A DNA stretch of 33,137 nt from Candidatus Gastranaerophilales bacterium (GCA_028278305.1 JANQEP010000134.1:1-33137); one strand, 5' to 3'; numbered from the stretch's first letter, positions 24,823-33,137 are shown. Notes: generated by a model from the sequence alone, not told the origin. Numbers and translations are program-made.

Positions 24823-26520
24823 ATGATAAGAAATCTTTATATAAAAAACTTTGCTCTTATAGACGAGCTGGAATTAAGTTTTGATAAAGGATTAAACATA
24901 CTGACAGGGGAAACCGGCTCAGGAAAGAGTATTATAATAGGAGCTATAGATCTCGCCTTTGGGGCGAGAGCTTTTAAAGATGTAATAAAAACCGGAGCAG
25001 ACAAAGCTTATATAGAGCTAAGCATAAAGCTGCAAGACTCATTTCCTTATGAAATCCTTGAGTCAAACGAAATAGAAATACCCGGGGAAAAAGAACTGGT
25101 AATTTCCAGGGAAATCACACCGAATACCACAAAATTAAGAATTAACGGAATTCCTGTAACCCTGGCTTATATTCAGAGATTGAGAAAATACATGCTGGAT
25201 ATTCATACCCAGCATGAAAGCTATAATTATATAAACCCCGGCATTCATACTGAACTTCTTGATAACTACGCCCAGCCTGGACACAGACAGGTTTTGAACG
25301 AATACAGGAAATGTTTTACCGGCTTAAAATCCGCACGCAAAGAACTGCAATCTCTACAGGCGGGGGTGCAGGAAAATATTCAAAAAATTGATTTTCTGAA
25401 ATTCCAGATTGAAGAAATTCAAAATGCTCAAATTGAAAATATAAATGAATATGATGAGCTTATTAATGAAAGATCAGTTCTTCTGAATGCTGAAGAACTT
25501 AAAGACCTTACATATTCAGCTTACAGTGCACTGTACGGAGAAGACCGGAGTATAACGGATGTTCTTTGCATGATTGAGCATAAGCTCGCAAAAGCAGCGG
25601 AGTTTGACGAAAAACTTTCAGAATTAAGAGAAATTATATCTTCAAGTACCATTAATCTGAAAGAAGCAGCAAAAGATCTCAGGGATTATTCCGAAAACCT
25701 TGAAACCGACGCTCAAAAGCTTCAGGAAATTGAAGAGAGAATTAGTATTCTTGATAAGTTAAAGAAAAAATATGGACCCATGCTCTTTGATGTATTAAAA
25801 AACCTGGAAAAATTTAACTTAGAACTTAATGAAATAAACTTTAGCGATGAAAAAATTTCCGATTTAATAAAACAGGTAAAGGATTTAGAAGAAAAAACAG
25901 CATGTTTTGCACAGGAATTATCTTTATCCAGGAAAGAGACCGCGGAAAAACTGTCCGGCATGATTCAAAAAGAGTTAATAAAGCTGGAAATGCCCGGGTG
26001 CAGGTTTTATGTTTCTGTAGAAACAACAGAAGAGCTGACTTCTGAGGGCTATGACAGCGTGGAGTTTTTAATTTCACCAAACCTGGGCGAACCTCTCAAA
26101 CCTCTTTGCAAAATTGCCAGCGGAGGTGAAATTTCCCGGCTAATGCTTGCTATAAAAACTATTTTTGCCAAATCAGACAGGATTAATACAGTAATTTTTG
26201 ACGAAATCGACACAGGAATCAGTGGAAAGACATCTCAGACTATTGCAGAAGCCTTTGCAAAGCTGTCTTTAAGCCATCAAATACTTTGCATAACTCATCA
26301 GCCAATAATTGCAGCAATGGCAGACAGGCATATACATATTCAGAAAACACGGGATCACACAGATACCAGAATACTTACCCAAATACTTGACCGGCAGGCA
26401 AGGCTTAAAACTATTGCCGGACTTGCTAGCGGCTTTGCAGATGATAAAGACTCAATTAACTTTGCGAGAAAATTGCTTAACCAGGCTGAGAACTGTAAAA
26501 AGGAAACTATTTTTTCCTGA
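24823..26520 (+). CDS. recN: DNA repair protein RecN
   Basis: RecN is an SMC-like ATPase that joins double-strand DNA ends during recombinational repair. The 565-aa protein has the Walker A GETGSGKS (29-36), a long central coiled coil (about 150-360), the ABC signature in ASGGEISRLML (about 440) and a Walker B in VIFDEIDTGISG, followed by the switch ITHQP. The length is normal for the family and the frame is intact. No strong ribosome-binding site is seen at the ATG at 24823, which is nevertheless required for the MIRNLYIKNFALID start typical of RecN. It is monocistronic, with a 306-base gap following. Confidence 0.97.
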   Translation: MIRNLYIKNFALIDELELSFDKGLNILTGETGSGKSIIIGAIDLAFGARAFKDVIKTGADKAYIELSIKLQDSFPYEILESNEIEIPGEKELVISREITPNTTKLRINGIPVTLAYIQRLRKYMLDIHTQHESYNYINPGIHTELLDNYAQPGHRQVLNEYRKCFTGLKSARKELQSLQAGVQENIQKIDFLKFQIEEIQNAQIENINEYDELINERSVLLNAEELKDLTYSAYSALYGEDRSITDVLCMIEHKLAKAAEFDEKLSELREIISSSTINLKEAAKDLRDYSENLETDAQKLQEIEERISILDKLKKKYGPMLFDVLKNLEKFNLELNEINFSDEKISDLIKQVKDLEEKTACFAQELSLSRKETAEKLSGMIQKELIKLEMPGCRFYVSVETTEELTSEGYDSVEFLISPNLGEPLKPLCKIASGGEISRLMLAIKTIFAKSDRINTVIFDEIDTGISGKTSQTIAEAFAKLSLSHQILCITHQPIIAAMADRHIHIQKTRDHTDTRILTQILDRQARLKTIAGLASGFADDKDSINFARKLLNQAENCKKETIFS

Positions 26521-26826
26521 AAACCTTGCAAACAAATTTTTTCTTTATTCCTTATTTACCCAACTGGTTATATCCTTTTGGGCTATATTTTTATAGTTCT
26601 TATTTTAATAAAAAATTTCATGTTAATATAAAATTTATGATAAAATAGAAAATAAATATTAATTTATATATAAACTTGTATATAAAAGAGTAATTTATTT
26701 TTTAACTTTTATTAAGTTTAAAAACTGATTCAATAATAAATCACGAGTAAATACTAAATGCAAAGTAGATTTATGAGGCTGAAAACTTTAGTAAAACTGT
26801 TTAATAAATAATGGAGGTAAATATAA
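26521..26826. other. 306-base AT-rich gap between recN and the response regulator; no gene seen
   Basis: The stretch is strongly AT-rich with runs such as TATATATAAACTTGTATATA near 26665-26685, which could hold -10 elements. No single promoter is convincing, and no repeat family member, RNA or hairpin terminator is recognisable. Confidence 0.5.
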
Positions 26827-27504
26827 ATGAACCCTGTACAAGCTGATGTTGTCAGAATAATAATTGTAGAAGATTACAAATTAACCAGAGTCGGATTAAG
26901 ATCTTCTTTAAATGAATTTGAAGATATTAAAGTCATCGGGGAATCAGAAACAGGAGAAAACGGGCTGCAAATAATCAAGGATCTCAGACCTGACGTTGTT
27001 TTAATGGATCTTGGATTGCCGGGGATGAACGGAATTGAGGTAACCCAGGAGGTCAAAGCATTTGATGAAAATATTAAAGTGGTTGTTTTAACTTCTCATG
27101 AAAGAGATGAAGAAGTTCTTGCAGCTCTTGGTTCCGGGGCTAATGCTTACTGTCTTAAGGATATTGATCCAACTACCCTGGTAAACGTAATAAAAAATGT
27201 AAAAAAAGGAGCAGCATGGCTTGATCCCAATATTGCCCAGGTAGCGCTTAAGCTCTTCCCAAAACCTGAATCAACTAAAGTTTTAAATGCTGCGGGAATT
27301 TCTGATGCAAGAGCCCAGCTTACTGAAAGAGAAATGGAAGTTTTAAGACTTCTGGTAAAAGGCAAGAGCAATACAGAAATAGCTAAAGATCTTATTGTAA
27401 GCGTTCATACAGCAAAGGCTCATGTTTGCAGTATTCTTCAAAAACTCTGCGTGGATGACAGAGTTCAGGCAGCAGTAAAGGCTATTAAGGAAAATATAAT
27501 CTAA
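26827..27504 (+). CDS. NarL/FixJ-family response regulator
   Basis: This 225-aa two-domain regulator has a receiver domain (about 8-125) with acidic pocket Glu15-Asp16, phospho-acceptor Asp61 in VLMDLGLPGMNG, the conserved TSHE segment and CLKDID lysine. A LuxR-type helix-turn-helix follows (about 160-222), with LTEREMEVLRLLVKGKSN and EIAKDLIVSVHTAKAHV. It would bind DNA as a dimer once phosphorylated. The start has a perfect GGAGG ribosome-binding site. A clear terminator at 27578-27606 ends the unit. Its cognate kinase is not adjacent. The HisKA-type kinase at 20083 is five genes upstream; NarL-type regulators usually pair with HisKA_3 kinases. Such regulators are common in cyanobacteria and relatives. 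Confidence 0.92.
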   Translation: MNPVQADVVRIIIVEDYKLTRVGLRSSLNEFEDIKVIGESETGENGLQIIKDLRPDVVLMDLGLPGMNGIEVTQEVKAFDENIKVVVLTSHERDEEVLAALGSGANAYCLKDIDPTTLVNVIKNVKKGAAWLDPNIAQVALKLFPKPESTKVLNAAGISDARAQLTEREMEVLRLLVKGKSNTEIAKDLIVSVHTAKAHVCSILQKLCVDDRVQAAVKAIKENII

Positions 27505-27577
27505 ACTGATTTTATAAAAAATAATTTTCAGGAATATAAAAAAATACCCCCCCCTAATACTTCTTATAAGTGCATAT

Positions 27578-27606
27578 CCCTGCAGTTTTTGCAGGGTTTT
27601 TATTTA
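27578..27606 (+). terminator. intrinsic terminator of the response regulator
   Basis: CCCTGCA (27578-27584) and TGCAGGG (27590-27596) form a perfect 7-bp stem with a 5-base loop, followed by TTTTTATTT. It lies 73 bases after the stop, beyond a run of eight C residues (27547-27554). Confidence 0.85.
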
Positions 27607-27673
27607 AATGTTTTTACGTCATTTTTTGGGGTTTAATGAGAAACTCATCCCTGCAAAGTCCGGAAATGACAGG

Positions 27674-28966
27674 TTATAATTTTTCTTCAAGCTTTTTAAT
27701 CAAATCTTTGTCTATAGCATTTTTTGCGGGAATTTTCCCTGAGTATACCGGCTCAAGAGCATTATCCAGAATATCTGTTATTTCATGATAATTTTCAGTT
27801 ACCGGAGTAGGCATGGAGTTTTTAATTGTCTCAATAAAGATTTCTGCATGCCCGGGTGCAAGGTTTTTACTCAAAAATGTATCTGAGTCTGCAATGTCAA
27901 TTCTTGCCGGGGTTATAAGCCCGCTTTGAGTGAAAGCCCTGATAGAAGTTTTTGAGGCAAGATAGCTTATAAAACGCCATGCTTCTCCGGGATGCTTTGT
28001 TTTGGAACTTATTGCCCAGCCCGAGGAATCACAGCCTACAACCGAACCTGCTTTTCCTGCGGGAAACCCGGCTATATCCCAGTTAAAATCTATATTAGCC
28101 CTGTATACAGGCACAAACCATCTGCCGCTAAGATGCATGGCAAGTTTTCCCTGCATAAAAAGCTGTGCCATAGTTGCGCTTCCGGCTTCACTTTTTGTGG
28201 GAGCAACATGGTATTTGTTTTTAAGATCAGAATACATCTGAATAGATTCAATTGATTCCGGTTTATCCAGGATTATATTTTTTAAATCCCGGCTTATAAT
28301 CCCTCCGCCGTTACTCCAGAGGTAAGGCAGCCAGAAAAGCGGTTCTTCCCTGAAACTTATTCCGAAAATATCAATCTTTCCGTCATTATCCGGGTCTTTT
28401 GTCAGTTTTTTGGCTGTGGTTATAAAATCCTCAAATGTCCAGTTTCTTGAGGGGTAAGGCACATTATACCTGTCAAAAAGGTCTTTATTATAATAAATAA
28501 CAAGGTTTGAAACATCTCGCGGAATCGCATAGAGCTTATTTTTATATTTAAAACTCTCCAGGGCTTTCGGGAAAAAGTCATTTTCCGATAATTGTGCATC
28601 TTTTTCAATAAAATCCGCTAAATCCATAAAAATATCATTTTTTGCATAGAGCGCCCCATAAATATTGTTAATGAAAACAACATCAGGAGTAAGGTTAGAA
28701 GCAGCCAGTAAATGAAGTTTCTGAAAATAATTTTTAGGCGTATGAATAAATTCAACTGAAATATCAGGGTTTTGTATTTCAAACTCTTTGATCAGGGGCT
28801 TGATTATTGCAACTTCTGATTTAGAACCCCAGCTCGTGAACTTAATTACGGTCTTCTCAGGAGTTTTAACGCAGCCTGAGAGGAATATAAAAACAGATAA
28901 TAAAAGAATTAATCCCGGTTTATTTATTTTTAATATAAACCTTCTCAGCGGTATAACAGGCTTCAC
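27674..28966 (-). CDS. sugar ABC transporter substrate-binding lipoprotein
   Basis: This is an extracytoplasmic solute-binding protein of the maltose/glycerol-3-phosphate (UgpB/MalE-like) class. Proposed start: GTG at 28966, with GGAG six bases upstream. It gives a signal peptide MKPVIPLRRFILKINK, a hydrophobic stretch and a lipobox LSGC with Cys32. An alternative GTG at 29008 adds 14 residues that fit a signal peptide poorly. Binding-domain signatures include FTSWGSKSEVAIIKPLIKEF, NLVIYYNKDLFD, TFEDFITTAKKLT and GKLAMHLSGRW. About 430 aa is normal. No permease or ATPase gene is nearby, so the transporter must be encoded elsewhere. It lies 69 bases after the beta-propeller gene and is probably its operon partner. 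Confidence 0.85.
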   Translation of the reverse strand: MKPVIPLRRFILKINKPGLILLLSVFIFLSGCVKTPEKTVIKFTSWGSKSEVAIIKPLIKEFEIQNPDISVEFIHTPKNYFQKLHLLAASNLTPDVVFINNIYGALYAKNDIFMDLADFIEKDAQLSENDFFPKALESFKYKNKLYAIPRDVSNLVIYYNKDLFDRYNVPYPSRNWTFEDFITTAKKLTKDPDNDGKIDIFGISFREEPLFWLPYLWSNGGGIISRDLKNIILDKPESIESIQMYSDLKNKYHVAPTKSEAGSATMAQLFMQGKLAMHLSGRWFVPVYRANIDFNWDIAGFPAGKAGSVVGCDSSGWAISSKTKHPGEAWRFISYLASKTSIRAFTQSGLITPARIDIADSDTFLSKNLAPGHAEIFIETIKNSMPTPVTENYHEITDILDNALEPVYSGKIPAKNAIDKDLIKKLEEKL

Positions 28967-29035
28967 TCCTACTCCAGAGCCCGGATTAATTTTAATATTT
29001 TTTATCACGTTAAAAATTAATACTACTTTAAATTT

Positions 29036-30508
29036 TTACTTATCACTTGTTACCACCGAATTAAAAATCCTGTTGACAGGAATATGCCCATGAATTTTTT
29101 CAGCATCAACATTATAAATTATAATTTCATAACTGTCATAATTCGTAATAAGCGCTTTATTTTCTACAAGCCATATTTTTCCGGGAAATCCCCCGCTTTT
29201 TAGAGGAATTTTCTTTATTAAATCAAAATTTTCCATATCAATTATATTCAGTTCGTCTGATTCGGCACAGACTACCAGTATTCTTCCCATACTGTAAATT
29301 ACTTTCATATCAAGAGGTTTTTTCCCTGTTTTTGTCCGCTTTATTATTTCTGATTTTTTCAGGTCAAAAACCGTTATGGTATCCTCACTTCTGCTCAGGG
29401 CAAACAGGTATTTCCCGAATTGCTCTATTTTTGAAACATTTTTAACCTCAAATAATTCCCATGAGTAACCTGTCTGCAGGTTTAGCTGGTAAATTTTCCC
29501 TGTTCTGGAGTCGCTATAAAAAAGAAACTTATCATTTTCCGCAATTTGAATGCATTCAGGATATCCATTTACCGGAATCATTTTTTCTACCTGCATATTG
29601 ATAAGATCAATTTCTGAAATACCCGATGAAAACCTGTTGGCAACAAAAGCCCTGTTCATACCTGGCGGGGCAATAACCGAAGAAGGATATTTCCCGACAG
29701 GAATTACTTTTACAAATTCATTATTAAGGGTATCCACAACAAAAATTGAACCTGTAGCATTACCCGGCAATAGCAGGTATCTTTCATCAGCAGTAAGAGT
29801 CATATCAATTGCCATTGAAGGAAGATTAATCTCTGTTTCAATCCTTCCTGTCTGTGAATCAATGACATTTAATTTGTTATATTTATAATTTAATGTATAT
29901 AAATTTTTCCCTTTTAAAAAATCCAGTTCCGGTAATTTAGTTACATTCTCAGCAGTTTCTCCAATAATTTTCCCTTCATTATTTTCACTAATTTCAGTCC
30001 TGCCGTAAAAAGCTACTTCTCCTTCTTTGTCAGTCCTGGGTTTTAGGGGAATTTTCAAATCGCCTAAAATTACCTTCAGCTCCTGGGGAAGTTTCAGTCC
30101 TTTTGGAACGACCAGATCCTGCGGAAGCAGACCCAGTTTAACCTTTAAAGGCATTTCATCGCTGCTGATTACCGTAGGCGACTCACCTTTTTTTTCTATG
30201 ATTTTTAATAAAGCAAAATTATTATTGAAAAGCACCATATCGGGTTTTTCAGCAAAATCAGCACCGGCAGGAATTGTCTGGATAACTTCAAGAGGTTTTT
30301 TTTCTTTATCTCTGACAAGCGGTAAAACCAGTAAATATTTGGTTGCATCAGTAAGTTCTATCATTCCGTCAAACCTTATGCCGGCTTCAGGGAATTTTTC
30401 CCTGATAAAACTTACCAGGCTCTGCGGCAACTCTGTACAATTCCCGGGAAAAGAGATGCTTAAAAGTACGATTAGAGTAAATAAAATTTTTATTAACCTG
30501 ATTTTCAT
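29036..30508 (-). CDS. exported YVTN-type beta-propeller protein, 490 aa
   Basis: It has a signal peptide (MKIRLIKILFTLIVLLSISF, cleavage near NCTE). Residues about 25-200 form a non-repetitive domain. Residues about 200-480 form a seven-bladed-type beta-propeller of YVTN/NHL-like repeats, for example LDFLKGKNLYTLNYKYNKL, DTLNNEFVKVIPVGKYPSSV and AFVANRFSSGISEIDL. Such propellers bind proteins, sugars or metals in the periplasm or at the surface. No catalytic motif is visible. It is the first gene of a two-gene unit with the sugar-binding lipoprotein. The ATG at 30508 has no good ribosome-binding site. A family B repeat (30538-30606) lies just upstream. Confidence 0.8.
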   Translation of the reverse strand: MKIRLIKILFTLIVLLSISFPGNCTELPQSLVSFIREKFPEAGIRFDGMIELTDATKYLLVLPLVRDKEKKPLEVIQTIPAGADFAEKPDMVLFNNNFALLKIIEKKGESPTVISSDEMPLKVKLGLLPQDLVVPKGLKLPQELKVILGDLKIPLKPRTDKEGEVAFYGRTEISENNEGKIIGETAENVTKLPELDFLKGKNLYTLNYKYNKLNVIDSQTGRIETEINLPSMAIDMTLTADERYLLLPGNATGSIFVVDTLNNEFVKVIPVGKYPSSVIAPPGMNRAFVANRFSSGISEIDLINMQVEKMIPVNGYPECIQIAENDKFLFYSDSRTGKIYQLNLQTGYSWELFEVKNVSKIEQFGKYLFALSRSEDTITVFDLKKSEIIKRTKTGKKPLDMKVIYSMGRILVVCAESDELNIIDMENFDLIKKIPLKSGGFPGKIWLVENKALITNYDSYEIIIYNVDAEKIHGHIPVNRIFNSVVTSDK

Positions 30509-30537
30509 AATATTCTTAATAATTTTTTGGCAAATGT

Positions 30538-30606
30538 TGCATAGTTATATCCTGGTTTTGGGCTAATTCGCGACTCGGGTTATTTAGCAATTCGGGTTAA
30601 TTAAAT
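30538..30606. repeat. family B palindromic element, copy 3
   Basis: It contains TTGCATAGTTATATCCTGG, TTTTGGGCTAATTCGCGAC and TCGGGTTATTTAG, followed by a second ATTCGGGTTAATTAA end. It lies between the divergent beta-propeller and bioD genes. Confidence 0.7.
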
Positions 30607-30758
30607 TAAAAGATTTTATTACTTTGCTGCGGTTATTGTATTATAATATATCTTTATATAGTAATATGATTTAGTGATAAAACAAAATTTTTATTAAAAA
30701 CCAAAAAAACCAACGTTGAATATTAGTTTTTTTAAAAAATTTTCTACGGTAAGTTTAA

Positions 30759-31484
30759 ATGAACATTTTTGTTACAGGTACAGATACAGGAGTAGGAAAA
30801 ACAGTTGTAACAGCCGGGCTTGCAGCTGTTATGCAGAGCCTGGGATATATTACGGGAGTTTATAAACCTGTGCAAAGCGGCGCTGTTGAAAAAAACAATG
30901 AGCTTATCGCGCCTGACCTGGAATTTGTTAAATCAATTGACCAAAACGTACTGACAAAAGTGTCATATAACTTTAAAGCGCCTGTAGCACCTTCGCTTGC
31001 AGCGATCCTGGATAATGCAAAAGTTTATAAAAACCGTCTAAAAATAGATTATGAAAGCATGAAAGACAGCTGTGATTTTGTAATTACAGAAGGCGCCGGG
31101 GGGCTTTTAGTTCCTGTAGTTGATAATTTTATGATAAGAGACCTTGCAAAGTTACTGGATTTGCCAGTTTTAATAGTTGCAAGGCCTGACCTGGGGACTA
31201 TAAATCACACGCTGCTGACTATAGAAGCAGCGATAGCGAGGGGGCTGGAGGTGTTAGGGGTAATAATTTCCAATTATCCGTCTGGTACTGATGATATAGC
31301 GGTAAAAACTTCTCCTGATATTATTGCAGAGCTTACCGGCGTCAAAATTCTTGGAATTTTACCCCGTGTAAAAGAAGTTTACAACGATGAACCCGGTAAG
31401 CCCGAAGCGCTGATTGACATGGTTATTAATAATATCGATGTTCAGAGTCTTTTCAGGATAAAAATACCAAAACTTACATCTTAG
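30759..31484 (+). CDS. bioD: ATP-dependent dethiobiotin synthetase
   Basis: BioD closes the ureido ring of dethiobiotin from diaminopelargonic acid, CO2 and ATP, the step before BioB in biotin synthesis. The 241-aa protein has the P-loop GTDTGVGKT (7-15), the KPVQSG lysine motif, EGAGGLLVPV and LGTINHTLLTIEA. All are diagnostic for BioD. The frame is intact and the length is normal. No other bio gene is in the window, so the pathway is split across the chromosome. It converges, with only three bases between stop codons, on a small gene at 31488-31649. Confidence 0.95.
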   Translation: MNIFVTGTDTGVGKTVVTAGLAAVMQSLGYITGVYKPVQSGAVEKNNELIAPDLEFVKSIDQNVLTKVSYNFKAPVAPSLAAILDNAKVYKNRLKIDYESMKDSCDFVITEGAGGLLVPVVDNFMIRDLAKLLDLPVLIVARPDLGTINHTLLTIEAAIARGLEVLGVIISNYPSGTDDIAVKTSPDIIAELTGVKILGILPRVKEVYNDEPGKPEALIDMVINNIDVQSLFRIKIPKLTS

Positions 31485-31487
31485 AGC

Positions 31488-31649
31488 CTAATACTCCTGT
31501 TCAAATAAAAAATTCACTGACTTGTCATAGTTAAAATGATCCCTGAAGTTTTTCAATTCAAACAAGAGCCTTTTCTTCTGGGTTACATACTTTGAGTTAG
31601 GCATTTTGGCGGAAAAAGAAGAAAGTACTAGAGTATGCTTTTTTTTCAT
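31488..31649 (-). CDS. very small basic protein, 53 aa, function unknown
   Basis: The minus-strand frame runs from an ATG at 31649 (MKKKHTLVLSSFSAK) to a TAG at 31488, three bases beyond the bioD stop. A GGGAG ribosome-binding site lies about 9-13 bases upstream. The product is basic and soluble, with a helix-forming middle (YVTQKKRLLFELKNFRDHF). No domain is recognised. It could be a genuine short gene or an accidental frame; the ribosome-binding site and codon use favour the former. With no terminator between them, its transcript would run antisense into bioD. Confidence 0.5.
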   Translation of the reverse strand: MKKKHTLVLSSFSAKMPNSKYVTQKKRLLFELKNFRDHFNYDKSVNFLFEQEY

Positions 31650-32105
31650 TGGCTTATCTCCCATATCCAGAAAACTAACCGTAAGAAAGAGCTGTTAGTT
31701 ATAAATGCCTTCCATGTAAATTACATTTTTTTTAAGATTTTTAAGCATTAGCTGATTAAACTCACGCAATATCTAAAGTGTAAGACCAACATTTAAATAT
31801 CTAATCATTCCTTTTCAGAGTATAAAAACATAGAAGGCATAAATAACATAAAAATTATATCATAAATTTTAAAATTGGAAATAGAATATGAAATAATATT
31901 ACAATTAATTTTTTATTAATTTTTTAAAATTAAATTACAATTAAAATTTTTATATTTCTAGTACAAATACCTGATGAATTTATGTTTAAAATAAATGTAT
32001 ACTTATTTTTCAATACTGTAAAAGTCCGGTTTAGCAATAATAAGTGTAAAAAAGACCATAGTTATTTTGAAATTTCAATAGTAGTAAGTCTAAAAGAGGT
32101 AAAAA
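31650..32105. other. 456-base AT-rich gap; no gene seen
   Basis: A divergent gap between two small genes. It is mostly A and T, with a run around 31905-31935 (TTTTTATTAATTTTTTAAAA) similar to one at 4730-4750. The longest frame (31982-32197) overlaps the next gene in another frame and has no ribosome-binding site, so I do not annotate it. Confidence 0.5.
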
Positions 32106-32264
32106 ATGAAAAAAACAAACGCAGCAGAATCCAAACTCAGTTTAAACTCCAAAAAACCGGATTTCCAAAATACAGAAATTACAAATATTGTCTATAATTA
32201 CAAGAATATGTTGACTTACGCACCGGCTGAGAGTTCAAAGTACAATAATAATAAAATAAAGTGA
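32106..32264 (+). CDS. very small protein, 52 aa, partner of the nuclease gene
   Basis: The ATG at 32106 follows a GAGGT ribosome-binding site in AAAAGAGGTAAAAA. The product (MKKTNAAESKLSLNSKKPDF and then QNTEITNIVYNYKNML) is polar, rich in Lys, Asn and Ser, and has no membrane segment. It ends five bases before the start of the nuclease gene, so the two are translationally coupled. No domain is recognised. It could be a regulator or cofactor of the nuclease, or only a leader peptide that sets its translation. Confidence 0.6.
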   Translation: MKKTNAAESKLSLNSKKPDFQNTEITNIVYNYKNMLTYAPAESSKYNNNKIK

Positions 32265-32269
32265 ACTAA

Positions 32270-32947
32270 ATGCAGGAAAATATTTTTACTCATGACCATT
32301 TTAATACCTGGCAGGTCTGTAAGGGCAGGTATTATTTTAAATACATTAAAAAGCTTAACTGGCCCGATTTTGATGGGGACTATGAGCTGGGGCAGAATTT
32401 TCATGCTCTTATAGATTATTTTTTAAGGGGGTTTAATGTAGATAACCTGCTGCAAGACGCTTCTGAGGAAGTTAAAGACTGCTGGAGCCGCATAAAAGAC
32501 CACCCTGTCCTGCATAAAAAGATTATAAAAACAGAATGGGGTTTTAACTCCAGGATAGAAAATACGGATAACTGGCTTACAGGAAGAATAGACGCTATTT
32601 TTTATGATCCCGGGGAAAGCAAATATATAATAGCTGACTGGAAAACAGGAAAATATATCCCGAAAAAAATTGACCCTAATTTCCAGCATAAAATTTACCT
32701 CTATGCCTTTTACAGGGGAAGAAAAGACTTGAACCTTGATTTTAAGCCCGGACAGCTGGAATTTCAATATATAAAAATCCAGGATGAGGTCTCTATAAAT
32801 ACTATAAGCTTTTCTGCGGATAAAGAAACTGAATTTGCGGGAAATTTTTTAAATATAATTGAAAATATTAATAATACCGAACATTTTAGAAGCTCTGACT
32901 GCTGCCCGCTAAAACATTGCGCCTATAAAAACCTTTGTTTTAAATAA
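32270..32947 (+). CDS. RecB/Cas4-like PD-(D/E)XK nuclease with Fe-S cysteines, 225 aa
   Basis: This is a single-domain member of the PD-(D/E)XK superfamily (PDDEXK_1, RecB-nuclease/Cas4 type). Active-site residues are His45, Asp108 in GRIDAIF, Asp123 and Lys125 in IADWKTGK, and the QHKIYLY motif at 139-145. One cysteine lies near the N-terminus (Cys17) and a cluster near the C-terminus (Cys211, Cys212, Cys217, Cys223). This matches the four-cysteine layout that holds an iron-sulfur cluster in Cas4 and AddB, although the spacing differs. There is no helicase domain and no CRISPR or cas gene nearby. The likely role is DNA end processing or repair; this is inference. It is coupled to the 52-aa gene. 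Confidence 0.8.
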   Translation: MQENIFTHDHFNTWQVCKGRYYFKYIKKLNWPDFDGDYELGQNFHALIDYFLRGFNVDNLLQDASEEVKDCWSRIKDHPVLHKKIIKTEWGFNSRIENTDNWLTGRIDAIFYDPGESKYIIADWKTGKYIPKKIDPNFQHKIYLYAFYRGRKDLNLDFKPGQLEFQYIKIQDEVSINTISFSADKETEFAGNFLNIIENINNTEHFRSSDCCPLKHCAYKNLCFK

Positions 32948-33000
32948 CCTGAATCATAAAATACCTGAACCCCGGTAACAGGTGAAATTTTCTCAAAATC
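32946..33000. repeat. family A element, left arm only
   Basis: AACCTGAATCATAAA and the inner GAAATTTTCTCAAAATC (32984-33000) are present, and the intervening bases match the right arm of the copy at 10918-11066 when inverted. The first two bases coincide with the last two of the nuclease stop codon. The other arm is missing. Confidence 0.6.
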
Positions 33001-33065
33001 TATAATATAAGACTCAAGTTGCCGCCTATAAAAATTTCCCTTGTCTCCCGGCACCATGTTGATAG

Positions 33066-33112
33066 CCCCCGAAATGTCATTCCGAGCAGCGCGGGCGAGA
33101 AAGCGAGAATGT
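33066..33112. repeat. GC-rich repeat-like segment at the window edge
   Basis: TGTCATTCCGAGC and GCGAGAATG form an imperfect hairpin in DNA that is much richer in G and C than its surroundings. It resembles intergenic palindromes common in many bacterial genomes. Only one copy is seen here, so the call is tentative. Confidence 0.3.
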
Positions 33113-33137
33113 AAGCAGGTAATTGTTATTCGCCCGA

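Noticed and set aside
31982-32197. 71-codon plus-strand frame
   Set aside because: It overlaps the 32106-32264 gene in another frame and lacks a ribosome-binding site, whereas that gene has one and is coupled to the nuclease.

Overview
The window is a 33 kb, AT-rich chromosomal segment of a non-phage bacterium, dense with housekeeping and accessory genes and with long AT-rich gaps full of short repeats. I count 31 protein-coding genes. Three of them (17968-18132, 31488-31649, 32106-32264) are under 60 codons. I see no tRNA, rRNA, CRISPR array, transposase or integrase. Several features fit a non-photosynthetic relative of cyanobacteria (Melainabacteria/Vampirovibrionia type): low GC, frequent TTG starts, groES-groEL with a GMGMM tail, a NarL-type regulator and an isolated FliI-type ATPase. 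That placement is inference; other low-GC Gram-negative candidate phyla are possible.

Layout. 1-3120: a small orphan gene, then nadB-prmC with a good promoter and terminator. 3121-4187: a TPR protein on the minus strand. 4188-4955: a repeat-filled gap. 4956-8676: groES-groEL, a small protein with an internal duplication, and a type I-beta DAHP synthase (aroF). 8677-10853: a nucleotide-sugar pair, galE then a UDP-glucuronate decarboxylase-like gene, both on the minus strand. 11129-15786: an HTH/zinc-ribbon protein, a core-MetE/UROD-like methyltransferase, an exported LytM-like protein missing metal ligands, an unknown protein and a HEAT-like protein. 15851-19690 (minus): a glycerol-1-phosphate dehydrogenase with a HAD phosphatase, then a gamma-glutamyltransferase-family enzyme followed one base later by an AtpZ/AtpI-like membrane protein. 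19756-20000: a probable structured non-coding RNA. 20083-27504 (plus): a soluble PAS/GAF histidine kinase, a FliI/SctN ATPase, an exported helical protein, a nitroreductase, recN and a NarL-family response regulator. 27674-30508 (minus): an exported beta-propeller protein and a sugar-binding lipoprotein without permease genes. 30759-32947: bioD, two very small genes and a RecB/Cas4-like nuclease with four candidate Fe-S cysteines.

The strongest non-gene signal is a set of short palindromic repeats in the gaps. Family A has 15-bp terminal inverted repeats (AACCTGAATCACGAA) and a 17-bp inner inverted repeat. Family B has a related terminal sequence and a conserved core. Family C is a ~50-bp unit found six times in both orientations. 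In addition, two 115-bp copies of a different sequence lie in opposite orientation on either side of the groESL-aroF block and differ at only about three positions. Several of these elements abut or contain the stop codon of the neighbouring gene, so they may act as terminators or mRNA 3' ends as well as being mobile or formerly mobile.

The most interesting single locus is 19756-20000. It has a perfect extended -10 (TGATATAAT), two strong hairpins, and then 13 bases identical to the 3' end of bacterial 16S rRNA, the anti-Shine-Dalgarno sequence. On the opposite strand the same stretch reads as a perfect Shine-Dalgarno in front of a 46-codon hydrophobic frame that lacks a normal start codon.
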